Assembly: GCA_963971225.1 (NCBI GenBank)
Contig: OZ020267.1
Location: 149,943,927 to 150,007,926 of the forward strand
Source: Melieria omissa
Lineage: Eukaryota; Arthropoda; Insecta; Diptera; Ulidiidae
DNA length: 64,000 nt
Direction of reading: 5' to 3'
Shown: positions 10,003 through 19,413 of the stretch, in pieces
Position numbering within the stretch: position 1 is the stretch's first letter
Layout: each line of letters opens with the position of its first letter
Program-made: the position numbers and the translations under genes
Notes under the pieces: generated by a model
The model's input: the letters and a program-made list of their open reading frames with translations, nothing else
Databases searched by the model: none
What the model was told of the DNA's origin: nothing

Positions 10003-11699
10003 GTGAGCTGTCGACGAGTTCATGACTGATAAAGCAACAAGCGTAGTCATTCTTCGCTGCTTACCTGCCTCTGACTGACTTTCTGCCATACAGACTTAAA
10101 CTTAAATCAATACAACTGTACCGACATATATATGTATCTATATATGTTTGTATGCCAAATGTGGATTTCATTTATTTATTCAACCCGGCATTGAGCTGCT
10201 GAGTTATATGAACTGCAACCAAGCGCTTGTAACTTCTATAAGGAGGCGTGGCAGGTATGGAAATGTGTGCATATGAATGATGAGAATCGATGACGGAATG
10301 AATTTTGTAATGTTTAACGATTTGTCTGTTGCTCTGAATGACCGAAAAGTGTCAGTTCGTACGTTTGTCTGTTAACCAACTGGTTTGTTTTATAACTTGA
10401 AATGTTTATAACTTTGAATGAGCAAAGATAATGACCAGAAATCTGTTGCAGTTAGTGTTGTGGCTCTAACTAAGAACTGACACCCATAGAAGCATGTTAC
10501 GCCCATTTTTAGCCAGGGTTGCCATATAAAAATAACAGTCAGAACAAGAAGATTTTTTAAACCAACCAAATTATTTCTTAGTTCAGGATTTTTCCGAGTG
10601 AAAACTTACTCACTCGACTCAATATTAACCACTTTAATTATACATATTTTAGTTATTTATTTGTTATTTTTGTTCAAGATGCAGTGTACCCTAAAAGTCC
10701 ATATTGACCCACTGCAACACTCTTACTTGATTTAATTTTCTTTTACTGGATTTTATTACTTTTGTATTTTCCCATATAACCGCTGTTGTAATTGTAATTG
10801 TTATTGTCGTATTATATTAAATGTATTGGCCGTTTCATTGTTTTATTTGTAAATTTTTTTTATGTTTTTATTTTGATTTCATTTTGTGATTCATTTGTGA
10901 TACTAAAAATGCGCATAAATTTGGCGCGTTGGGCGTAAAGCTTGTTCCGTTTTTTGCGCATTTCTATGCCGCGGCAATTGCTGCATTGATCTGGCAATTT
11001 ATGCCGTTTTCGGCGGCCGCCGACTTGTTGCTCGGTTCAATGTTTTGCCAATCGCAGCCGTTTCTGCATCTAACGAATTTGCATGGCGGCGATAGAATTG
11101 ACTGACTGTGCGCGGCTGCAACTAAACAATTGTAATTGTAAACAATCGATGCGATGCCGGCGGTACGTGCTCGCCGCTACTCGCTCGACGGCTCCAGCCT
11201 CGACAAGAGCTGCTCTTGAATTTCCTATGCGCGTCATATGTCTCGAAAACGTGATCTGTCGCATTACGTATACGAATCTCTATGGAAATGGCACTGATTG
11301 TGCAATTCGTGGGGTTAATTACTGGGTGCGGGGCGAGGGGACGAGAGGGCTGGGCTGACAGGGCTATGGGCTGCATTCGTCAGCTATGACTTCACTGCGT
11401 TGAATGTGTGCAGTCAACAAATGGTTTTGGAAAATTACTGTGGTTGATCGTTGGAATGGAATGTAGTGTAATTTTGTAAGCTGAGTTTTGTCAAGTTTTG
11501 AGTTTTGTTCTTGACCCATTTTAAATGTAAACATTTTTCGAAATTTGTTGTCTTAGACAGAATTGGAGAAGTGAAGAGAATAAAGTCTAATGAATTCGTT
11601 AGGAAATCTTCACAGCTTATTTAAGACAAAAGATATACAAAGTTTTACTGTATTCTGGATGCATTATAAGCTCCACAAACAGGGTGAAAAAAGTAGTCG
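10003..11699. other. Noncoding DNA, probably intron of a distal leader
   Basis: AT-rich with no gene. A GC-richer patch lies at about 10920-11360 (NotI-like GGCGGCCGCC near 11013). ORFs there overlap on both strands without codon bias. Confidence 0.45.
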
Positions 11700-12770
11700 A
11701 GGAGTTTGATGCAAAGTTGTTTAGGAAGAAAGTTTCGTCGTTGAAAGGTGCAAGTGGAGATTATATAAAGAAACATTTACAGATTCTTTGGGACAAGAAG
11801 CATTAGCGTAGGAATAATGAAGCTTTATGGAAAAGATGAATAAAATAAGATAGGACGATTAATAGTAAGACCGTTTCATCGTTGAAAGATAGAAGTTGAG
11901 ATTGTATGACCTTTTTATCGTTAATAGGAAGAAATGGAGATTGAATAACGAAATCTTAAGAGATTTGCGAAGTGCATTGCTTTAAGAAAAGGATGAATAA
12001 AGTAAGATGGAACGATGGATAGGAAGATCTTTTCGTCGTTGAAAGGTAAAAGTTGAGACTGTATAAAGAAACCTTCATAGCTAGTTAAGGAAGGAGATAT
12101 AGCAAGGTAGGTAGGTAGGTAAAGGGGTAAAGAATTCAAATAGCGCAGTGGATAGAAAGACTGTTTCGTTGTTGAAAGGTAAAAATTGAGATTGTATAAA
12201 GAGATCGTATAAAGAGATTGTTTGGGATAAGAGATATGCTTAGTTTTATTCGTAAGGACCATAAAGCTTTACGAAAAGGATGAATAAAGTAAAATGGGAC
12301 GGAGGCTAAGAAGACTGCTTCGCTTTTGAAAGTTAGAAGTCGAGACAGTATAAAGAAATTTTGAGAGCTAGCTTGGGAAGAGAGATATACCCTCTCAAAG
12401 GGGTCAATAATTCAAATAGTACAGTGGATAGGAAAACCGTTTCGTTGTGAGAGGCAGAAGTTGAGATTGTATAAAGAAACTTTTAGATATTGTTTGGGAC
12501 AAGCGATATGCGAAGATTTATTCGTAAGGACTATAAAGCTTTACGAAAAGGATGCATAAAGTAAGATGGGACGGTGGATAGGAAGATCGTTTCTTTGTTG
12601 AAAGGTAGAAGTTGAGATTGTATAAAGAAATCTTTAGAGATTTGCGAAGAATATTGCGTTGGGAATATAAAGCTTTACGAAAAAGATGAATAAAGTAAGA
12701 TGAGGCGATGGATTGAAAGACTGTTTAGCTTTCAAAAGTCGAGACTCTATAAAAGAACCTTCAGATTTAG
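11700..12770. repeat. Degenerate tandem array, about 140-bp unit, roughly eight copies
   Basis: The phrase GAAAGGTAGAAGTTGAGATT followed by TATAAAGAAA recurs near 11745, 11885, 12040, 12173, 12327, 12450, 12599 and 12733. Between the copies are AAAGCTTTACGAAAAGGATG, AATAAAGTAAGATGGGACG and GGATAGGAAGACCGTTTCG. Spacing is 123-155 bp. The plus strand is purine-rich. Some minus-strand ORFs of 86-113 codons run through it but are by-products of the low T and high A content. Confidence 0.8.
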
Positions 12771-13189
12771 TTTTGGAAGAGAAATAAACTAAGTTAAGTT
12801 TAAAAATTAATAATTGACTGGCACGACAGCCCGCTTTCGCGCGACTAAGGCCTAGCTTCCCGCTCAAGTTAAGTTTAGGAACTTCAAAGGTCAAGAATTC
12901 AAGTCAAGAAGGCTTTGTGTGACAAACTTTATTAGGCGTGTGAGACCTAAAGAATCTCGAGAGTGGTATATAGAGGATCTCGAAACCGTGAGTGATGTGA
13001 GGGTAGGCAGGAAGGATACAAGCCTTCCAAAGCACTCAGATCATTTTGGATCATTGTACCATACCCATGGTGGATAGGAAAGGAGAGGAGAGTGATATCT
13101 CATATTTCACACATTTTTTGAAAGTGTATACAACACTGTTTTTTCCAACATATGTTACAGCACACATTTCAAACGGATGGGGAAAGGGC
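12771..13189. other. Intergenic DNA
   Basis: No gene seen. A segment near 13033-13085 is a diverged copy of 13220-13275 (ATTGTACYWTACCCATGG core), part of the SINE-like repeat that follows. Confidence 0.4.
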
Positions 13190-13440
13190 GGAGGGGGCAT
13201 CCTTCAATCATTCCATAGTACTCAGTTCATTTGGACCATTGTACTTTACCCATGGGGGAATGGGGGATAGGAGAGGAGCCGCCGAATCCGAAAGGCGATT
13301 GGCAAGTTTTGTAATTCTCGTTTTCTTCATGTGGAGAGCGATAGAAGTAGACGAGTGTTTAACCAGCCCAAGCTAGGATTCGAACCTGGGGCCTCGGTAT
13401 GACAAGTCAGCGCGCTACCCACTGGACTATGTATCGAGGC
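13190..13440 (-). mobile_element. tRNA-derived SINE-like element
   Basis: On the minus strand the first 75 bp (13440 back to about 13366) read like a tRNA: GCCTCGATACATAGTCCAGT, then GGGTAGCGCGC (A-box region), TTGTCAT (anticodon-loop position), and GGTTCGAATCC (perfect B box), ending near GCTTGGGC. The arms pair poorly, so it is not a working tRNA. It runs on into a non-tRNA body containing ACCCATGGGTAAAG-type sequence that also occurs in a second partial copy at 13033-13085. This head-plus-body structure is that of a tRNA-derived SINE. The exact 3' end is unclear. Confidence 0.5.
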
Positions 13441-15109
13441 CGGCCAGAGACCAAAACCGTGAGCTCAACATAGAAATCAATGGGCAATCATGAAAAAAGG
13501 AAGGAAGGAGCTCATTATCCGATGTTCGACCAAGAAATCGATGAGCACAACGAAGAGGATGGATTAAGAGAGAAAGATCTAATCTCCGTTGGACGAAACA
13601 AGTTGTGAAAAACTACAGAAACATCTGAAGATTGATATATTTGACTTGTTAACGCCAGCCAAGTAAATCTCAATTCAATTTGTTGTCCTTTTCTACTTTG
13701 TTCTATTGTAGCTCACTGTATTATGGTTAGGATTAGAAGACTTTATGGATTGTTCAAGTATTTGACTATAGTTGCAGTTTCGAGACCTTGCTTCTCGTTT
13801 CAGATGTTTGATCTGTAATCTGTATCTGATCATTTTCACTCTAGGCACAACAAGAAGCTTCACAAAATGTTGTTCAAGTCTGTTACAAAATTCTTTCCAC
13901 AGCGTCCATCCCGATTTTAAGCGCTCCACTCCACACAAAACACTTCTCGAAAGCGGTCTTTCGTACGTTTGGTAGCTTCGAAATGTACGCGGCACGGCAA
14001 ACAGTAGTTGGCAACAGCGGTAAGCGGCTTAATCGCACACAAGCTTCGATCGTGCTTAACGCGCCGCACGAGGAATAACGCTGTCAGTCTCTGAGCTTTG
14101 CTATGGAAGGGTTGTCCAAACTGGTTTTCGGTCACGTGTAAGTGCGATCGATGCGAATGCGCTCCAACAGTTTTGCGCCAAACTGGGCAGTCCGTGTAAC
14201 GGGCCGCACAAATTCTGACGTTGCATAAAACGTTTATCAGAAATCGCAATGCCTTCAATATCTTACAATATTCTCCATAGAATCTTTGGTGAGGCCAACG
14301 TTGCCAGCGGCAAGTTGTAACAACAACGGCATTGTGTTCAGTCCACTGTGGCGCGCTCTTTGATGCGCTCTTCCGCGCCGCAAAGCTTGTAACCGGCGCT
14401 CTTTGTTGGCTTCGCAGCGCAGTTTCCGGCATTTCCTGCAATTTCAAGACCTCAACCGAATCAAGTTGAAATGCTCACAAAATTCATAGCGGAAGACGAG
14501 CACACACACACACACACCGTTACACAAGTGAGAGAGAGAGTGCGAGTAGGCGCGTAGAAAGAGCGCTTGGAGCTTACGGCGCTGGGTGTGTGGCGCCGGG
14601 GGATCACACCAGGTCTCTCGCAGCGCACAACTTTGTATCTATATATGTAAGTATATAGGTATAGCTACATACATACATATGTATGTATACTGAGGGAAGC
14701 GTATATAGGCGTTTTGTGTGCGGAGTGTCATAAAATGATAAACGCACACAGAAGAATCGGTGGGGCTGTAAGCGTAAAAATTCATAAAAACAGACAACAG
14801 CAACAACAACAACCAAATGAAATTAAAATAAAGAAGAGTCTTAACAGCTCGAATCGCACGCACCAGCGTGCGCCGATATGGTCTCCGATCGGGCGCTCGC
14901 ACAGTGCCCAGCTGGAGCAGCGGCGCAGGCCACCCCGTCCCACGGCGGCGGTGTGACAGTGCCGCGCTACACAGCCGCAAACGCAGTCGCAGCCGCAGCC
15001 GCAGCAGCAGCAGCAACCGAAACAGAAACACAGCCACAGTGCCAGTGCCAGCGAACAATTCAAATTCATTGCAGACAGACGTTCAATGGTCTTCGGCGAC
15101 GACAGACCA
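13441..15109. other. Noncoding DNA with a GC-rich, repeat-rich patch
   Basis: 13441-13900 is AT-rich. 13920-15110 is GC-rich with AC, GA and GCAGCC runs. ORFs of 70-176 codons overlap on both strands here but are low-complexity (Ala, Arg and Cys runs from the repeats) and are not supported as genes. The patch leads into an initiator-type promoter candidate. Confidence 0.45.
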
Positions 15110-15145
15110 GATCAGTTGAGATCAAGATTGGCCGGGCGGCAGTAC
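15110..15145 (+). promoter_or_regulatory. Candidate TATA-less (Inr plus DPE-like) promoter
   Basis: ATCAGTTG at 15111-15118 matches the fly initiator. With A at 15114 as +1, the sequence at +28 is AGTAC, four of five positions of the DPE consensus. It is followed by several hundred bases of CAACAA-rich, mostly stop-filled leader-like sequence on the plus strand. It might drive the ABCG gene 3 kb downstream. Confidence 0.33.
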
Positions 15146-15829
15146 GCAAGCGAGCAGTAGCGGGCGCAACGTTTCAACAAAAAAACAACAAATTCACCAA
15201 CAACAAATATTCAAGCAATACATAAAAGTAACACATCAAACCAACAACAAATAAATAAGAAACAAAATAGAAGAAAATATTTTAAAAGAAGGAATGAAAA
15301 AAAAACAAACACAAAATAACTGAATTCGTGTGTGTTTCGTTACGTTGCGTTATTTTTCAATTTCTCTTTGTGTTTATTTATTTATTTTGTGTGTTTCGCT
15401 GTACTTTGCTGTTTTTCCGTTCGTTGAGAATGCGTTCTTACAAAATTGTCTGTTTTAACAAAACCGAAAATATTGTTAAAAGCAGCGAAGATTCGTAGAA
15501 TGCGGCAAAAACATGAAAACTTCCGATTAAAAATCGAACAAAGCGAGTGACTGTGAATATTTTTGTGCAGTGCGCGATGCGATTTCGTTAACGGGTTTCG
15601 AATTGTGATTGCAATACTGTTGTGTTGTGTGTTCTATAAAAAAAAAAAGTTTTTATAAATATTTGGCGCTGATTTTGTTGAAGCGTTCAGCTTTCTAGTG
15701 CAGTAGTTGAGGTTTGCTCGTGAGACAAAAACTGCGTTTGAAGAAGATGAGTGCAGCAAAGTGCAAAGTGGACTGTGATCCGGGAAATTGAAGAATAGAA
15801 ATTTGAAAATTTGTGGGAAGAATTGCAGG
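15146..15829 (+). other. Leader-like noncoding sequence
   Basis: A/C-rich then AT-rich sequence typical of fly 5' leaders. A short ORF (MSAAKCKVDCDPGN, ATG at about 15748) is the only notable reading frame. No splice donor can be chosen with confidence. Confidence 0.3.
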
Positions 15830-17520
15830 TTTCTAAAGAGTTATTTATAGCTCAGGAGAGATGAAAAAGGAAAGGTGAGGTAAATGGGGGAAAGAAAAAG
15901 TACGGTTGTTTTCAGTTACGGAACAAAAGTTGGAAAAGTTGTGAGGAAAATCTGAAAATTTTTAAAGAGTTACTTATGAGACGAAGGAGATGAAAGGTGA
16001 GGGAATGAAGTTCAAAGTGAGGGAATGAGAAAATTTGCCAGAAAGTTGCTTTCAAGTACGGAATAAAAGCAATGTGGACTGTGGCCCGGGAAGTTGTAGA
16101 AAAGAAATTTAAAAAATTGTGGGGAGAACTGCAGGTCTCTAAAGGTTTATTTATAACTAAGGAGTGATGAAATAGGAAAGGTGAGGGAATGGGGGAAAGA
16201 AAAAGTACGGTTGCTTTCAATTACGGAACAAAAGTTTGAAAAGTTGTGAGAACAATTTGCCGTGAGGACAAAAGTTACTTATGAGTTGAAGGGAAGGAAA
16301 GGTGAGTGATATGAAGGGCAAAGTGGGGGAATGAAAAGATTTGGCAGAAAGTTAAAAAGTTGTAAGGACATTTTGAAGATTTTTTAAGAGTTGCTTATGA
16401 GTCGAAGGGGATGAAAGAAAAAGAAGATAAAGGGAAAGGTGAGGGAATGAGAAGATTTGAATTTTTTAACAGTCAAAGTATGGTGACGAAGTTGTAAGAA
16501 AAATCTGTAAATTTTGAAGAGTTACTTATGAGACGAAGAAGATTAAAGATGAGGGAAATGACGGGCAAAGTGAGGGAATGAGAAGATTTGCAAGATTTTA
16601 ATAGGAGAAGTATGGTGATCCAGAAAGTTGTTTTCAAGTACGAAACAAAAATTTTGTAAAGTTTTAAGGAAAATTTGCAGATTTTTTAAAAGTTGCTTAT
16701 GAGTCGAAGCAGATGAAAGGTGAGGGAAATAAAGGGAATGAGAATGGGAGACTGAGAAGATTTGCAGGTTTTTGATAGGAGAAGTATGGTGTTCCAGAAA
16801 GTCGCTTTCAAGTACGAAAAAAAAATTTTGAAAAGTTTTAAGGAAAATTTGCAGATTTTTTAAAAGTTGCTTCTGAGTCGAAGCAGATGAAAGGTGAGGG
16901 AAATAAAGGGAATGAGAAAGGGAAACTGAGAAGATTTGCAAGTTTTTAATAGGAGAAGTATGGTGTCGCAGAAAGTCGCTTTCAAGTACAGAACAAAAGT
17001 TTAAAAAGTTCTAAAGACAATTTGTAGATTTCTTAAGAGTTGCTTATGAGTCGAAGGAAATGAAAGGTGAGGAAGTTCAAGGGAAAGGTGGGAAATGGGA
17101 AGATTTGCCAGAAAGTTGCTTTCACTTACGGAACAAAAGTCTGAAAAGTTGTGAGGACAATTTGCAGATTTTCCAAGAATTGCTTATGAGTCGAAGGAGA
17201 TGGAAGGTGAGGAAGATAATGGGAAAGGTGAGGGAATGAAAGGATTTGCAAGTTTTTAATAGGAGAAGTATGGTGTCCCAGAAAGTTGCTTCCAAGTACA
17301 GAAAGTTTAAAAAGTAAGGAAAATCTGAAAATTTTAAAAGAGTCGAAGGAAATGCAGGGTGAGGGAGGTAAAGAGAAAGGTGAGGGAATGAGAAGATTTG
17401 CAAGATTTTAATAGGCGAAGTACAGTGACTAAGAACGTTGCCTTCAAGTAAAGAATAAAAGATGGAAATATTGTAATTTGAGAAAGATTCAAAATTATAT
17501 AAATGAAACTGAAGTTTATT
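15830..17520. repeat. Degenerate tandem array, about 170-bp unit, around ten copies
   Basis: Recurring blocks are GGTGAGGGAATGAGAAGATT, TTGCAAGTTTTTAATAGG, AGAAGTATGGTG, CAGAAAGTTGCTTTCAAGTAC, GGAACAAAAGTTT and GAGTTGCTTATGAGTCGAAG. The last block or variants occur near 15839, 15965, 16146, 16270, 16388, 16520, 16692, 16866, 17038 and 17178. Between about 16540 and 16940 two neighbouring units are 174 bp apart and share the same open minus-strand frame. Confidence 0.82.
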
Positions 17521-18012
17521 CATAGAAAACGTACACAAATTAATTCAATGATTTCAGAGTTGCTTTCAAGCTTTGTAAATGTGCACTGCACAAGAATCAT
17601 TACTTAGGGCTCAAAATATATAATAGAATCGTAATTATATTTCTGCTATGGCAAATAATTAAAACAAAGAACAAATGAATCTGTGAGCCGGTCAATCGTG
17701 TTTCTATGTAATGGAATCAATTAAATAAAGCAAATTATAGCGCAGCTAGTTTCAACTTGCTGACAGTTTATGGAAATAATCCCTGACATTAAATTATCGA
17801 CCATTAAGAGCTCAAACTGCAGTAAAGTTCTTGTGAATTGGCCATGAGTCCATGAAACAGGATCAATCAGGATCAGGTCTGGTGGAACTCCTCGCCTAAA
17901 CAAGAATAAATAAATAAAAAAATAATAAATAAATAAATAACTAAATACAAAATTGACTTCCCCTCTCACCTGCGCTTTGCTTAATCCCTAATTTCTATTG
18001 TTTGCTCCACAG
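17521..18012. other. AT-rich noncoding DNA ending in a splice acceptor
   Basis: Nothing gene-like. The right end has a pyrimidine-rich tract and CTCCACAG ending at 18012, the acceptor proposed for the leader of the ABCG gene. Confidence 0.5.
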
Positions 18013-18238
18013 TGCATCATTTCACAGCGTCAATGCACAAAATGCAAAATTCAAAGCTATGAAAATTTCACAATTCATCACAACTTGGAGTATTTTTTTT
18101 AATGCATTCTTCAGAAATTTGTTCACTTTCTGAATATTCGCAACAACAAAGCGTGTTGAGCGAAAAATAAAATCATACGAAATCGACTTGAAGCACACTT
18201 TTCAAAGAGTGAAAACAACAACAACAAAAAAAGTGATA
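18013..18238 (+). promoter_or_regulatory. E23: 5' leader of the ABCG gene with two overlapping upstream ORFs
   Basis: A good acceptor (TTTGCTCCACAG) ends at 18012. The leader then has an upstream ORF of 9 codons (ATG 18033, stop TGA 18060-18062) and a second of 24 codons (ATG 18059, stop TGA 18131-18133). They overlap through ATGA at 18059-18062. No other ATG occurs before the main start at 18239. Such uORFs commonly lower or condition translation of the main frame; that role here is inference. Confidence 0.5.
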
Positions 18239-19413
18239 ATGATTATTTCCAAAGATCTTTTTATATTTGGTGAACAAATTTTTGCAACAATCATACCAGA
18301 AGGTGGATCGTCACAGACATCACAACAACAGCAACAGCAGCAGCAACAACAACAGGCACAGCACCAGCTGGCAATTATCAATACAACAACATTAACGACC
18401 GCTGCAGCGGCAGCGGCAATAAGCGCGACACAAATAACGACCGCGTTAACAACGTCCACAGCAACCGCAGCAGGGACAGCACCGCCGCCAGCAACAGCAG
18501 CAGCAGCAACAACGGGGCCCGGGACTGGCACAGCAACAACAACGGCAGCGACAGCGACAGTTGGAGCAGCTGAAACGGCAGTGGTGGAAGCCAAGCTGCA
18601 AAAAATTCCAAAGGAAGTGGAAGAACACAAACAGCAACACCAATACAAACAGCAACAACAACAACAGCAGCCAGCGCAGCATTTAGCTAAAACGAGAAAG
18701 AAGGAGAGCCAACAAAAGGGCCTAAGCGACGAAAACGGCGGCATAAAAATAAGCGCAAAAAATACAAGAACCGAACAACAGCAGCAGCAGCAACAACAAC
18801 AACTACCACAGCAAAAGCAACAGGAAAGCTTGACAAGCCGAGTGGCAGCAGCAGCTACAACCGCAGTTGGAGTCGAAGTCAGCGCAGTCGAAGCGAACGC
18901 ACGCACTAAGGACAGCGAGAAGGAACCATTAGTGAAGAGAAACTTGGCAAAAATAAAGCCAGCAACAACAACAGCAACAATAACAGCAGCCAAAGCCACG
19001 CCAGCTACGGCAGCCGTTGGCGTTGAAGCGGCCGGCATTGGCACAGGCGCAGTTGCAGGAGCTGCAGTTGCAATTGTAAATCCAAAAACAACAACAACAA
19101 CGATAACTGCAACACCTGAAACGGCAACAACAGCAACGAGCAATTTTGCCATACACGAAGCGACGCCATTGCTGCTGGGCGAGCGGGCTGAGGCACTCGA
19201 GCTGCGTCAGCCACTGCCGGTTGCCGATTGTCATTTGCAACTGCAACTGGACGCCGAGGTGCCGTCCGCTTCGACCACAACAACAATTGCCGCCACTTCC
19301 GATCGCAGCAGCATCGCCGCAGATCAGCCGGAGCACAGTTTGCGCAGCCTGAACTCGAACGAGGACCTGCCGCCGCTGAACATGGCCAAAGTCATGTTGG
19401 GCAATAATACAAG
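18239..19413 (+). CDS. E23: Exon 1: Q/A/T-rich cytoplasmic head
   Basis: The exon ends at AAG/GTTAGT with phase 2, which fits the exon at 57637 (AG+A gives Arg). It starts [10 protein letters not shown], with A at -3. It has an 11-Gln run at residues 29-39, further Gln runs, long Ala/Thr tracts from CAA, GCA and ACA repeats, and a more ordinary acidic stretch near the end ([20 protein letters not shown] and [20 protein letters not shown]). The last 80 or so residues look constrained. The rest resembles trinucleotide expansion. No domain is recognised. Confidence 0.75.

Noticed and set aside
13366..13440. Functional tRNA gene on the minus strand
   Set aside because: The B box is good but the acceptor and anticodon stems do not pair, and it continues into a SINE-like body.
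14878..15225. 115-codon plus-strand ORF with ATG and Ala run
   Set aside because: The Ala run comes from GCAGCC repeats, and the C-terminal part runs into leader-like CAACAA sequence. No conserved motif.
16543..16941. 132-codon repeated minus-strand ORF
   Set aside because: It follows the tandem array. Units elsewhere in the array break the frame, so it is a by-product of 174-bp spacing.
18188..18238. Extending the main ORF upstream to 18188
   Set aside because: The codon at 18188 is TTG, not ATG. The first ATG in frame is at 18239, so the protein is taken to start there.
18202..19152. 316-codon antisense ORF opposite exon 1
   Set aside because: It is the mirror of the CAA/GCA repeats of the coding exon (Cys/Val/Ala runs) and lacks splice or motif support.
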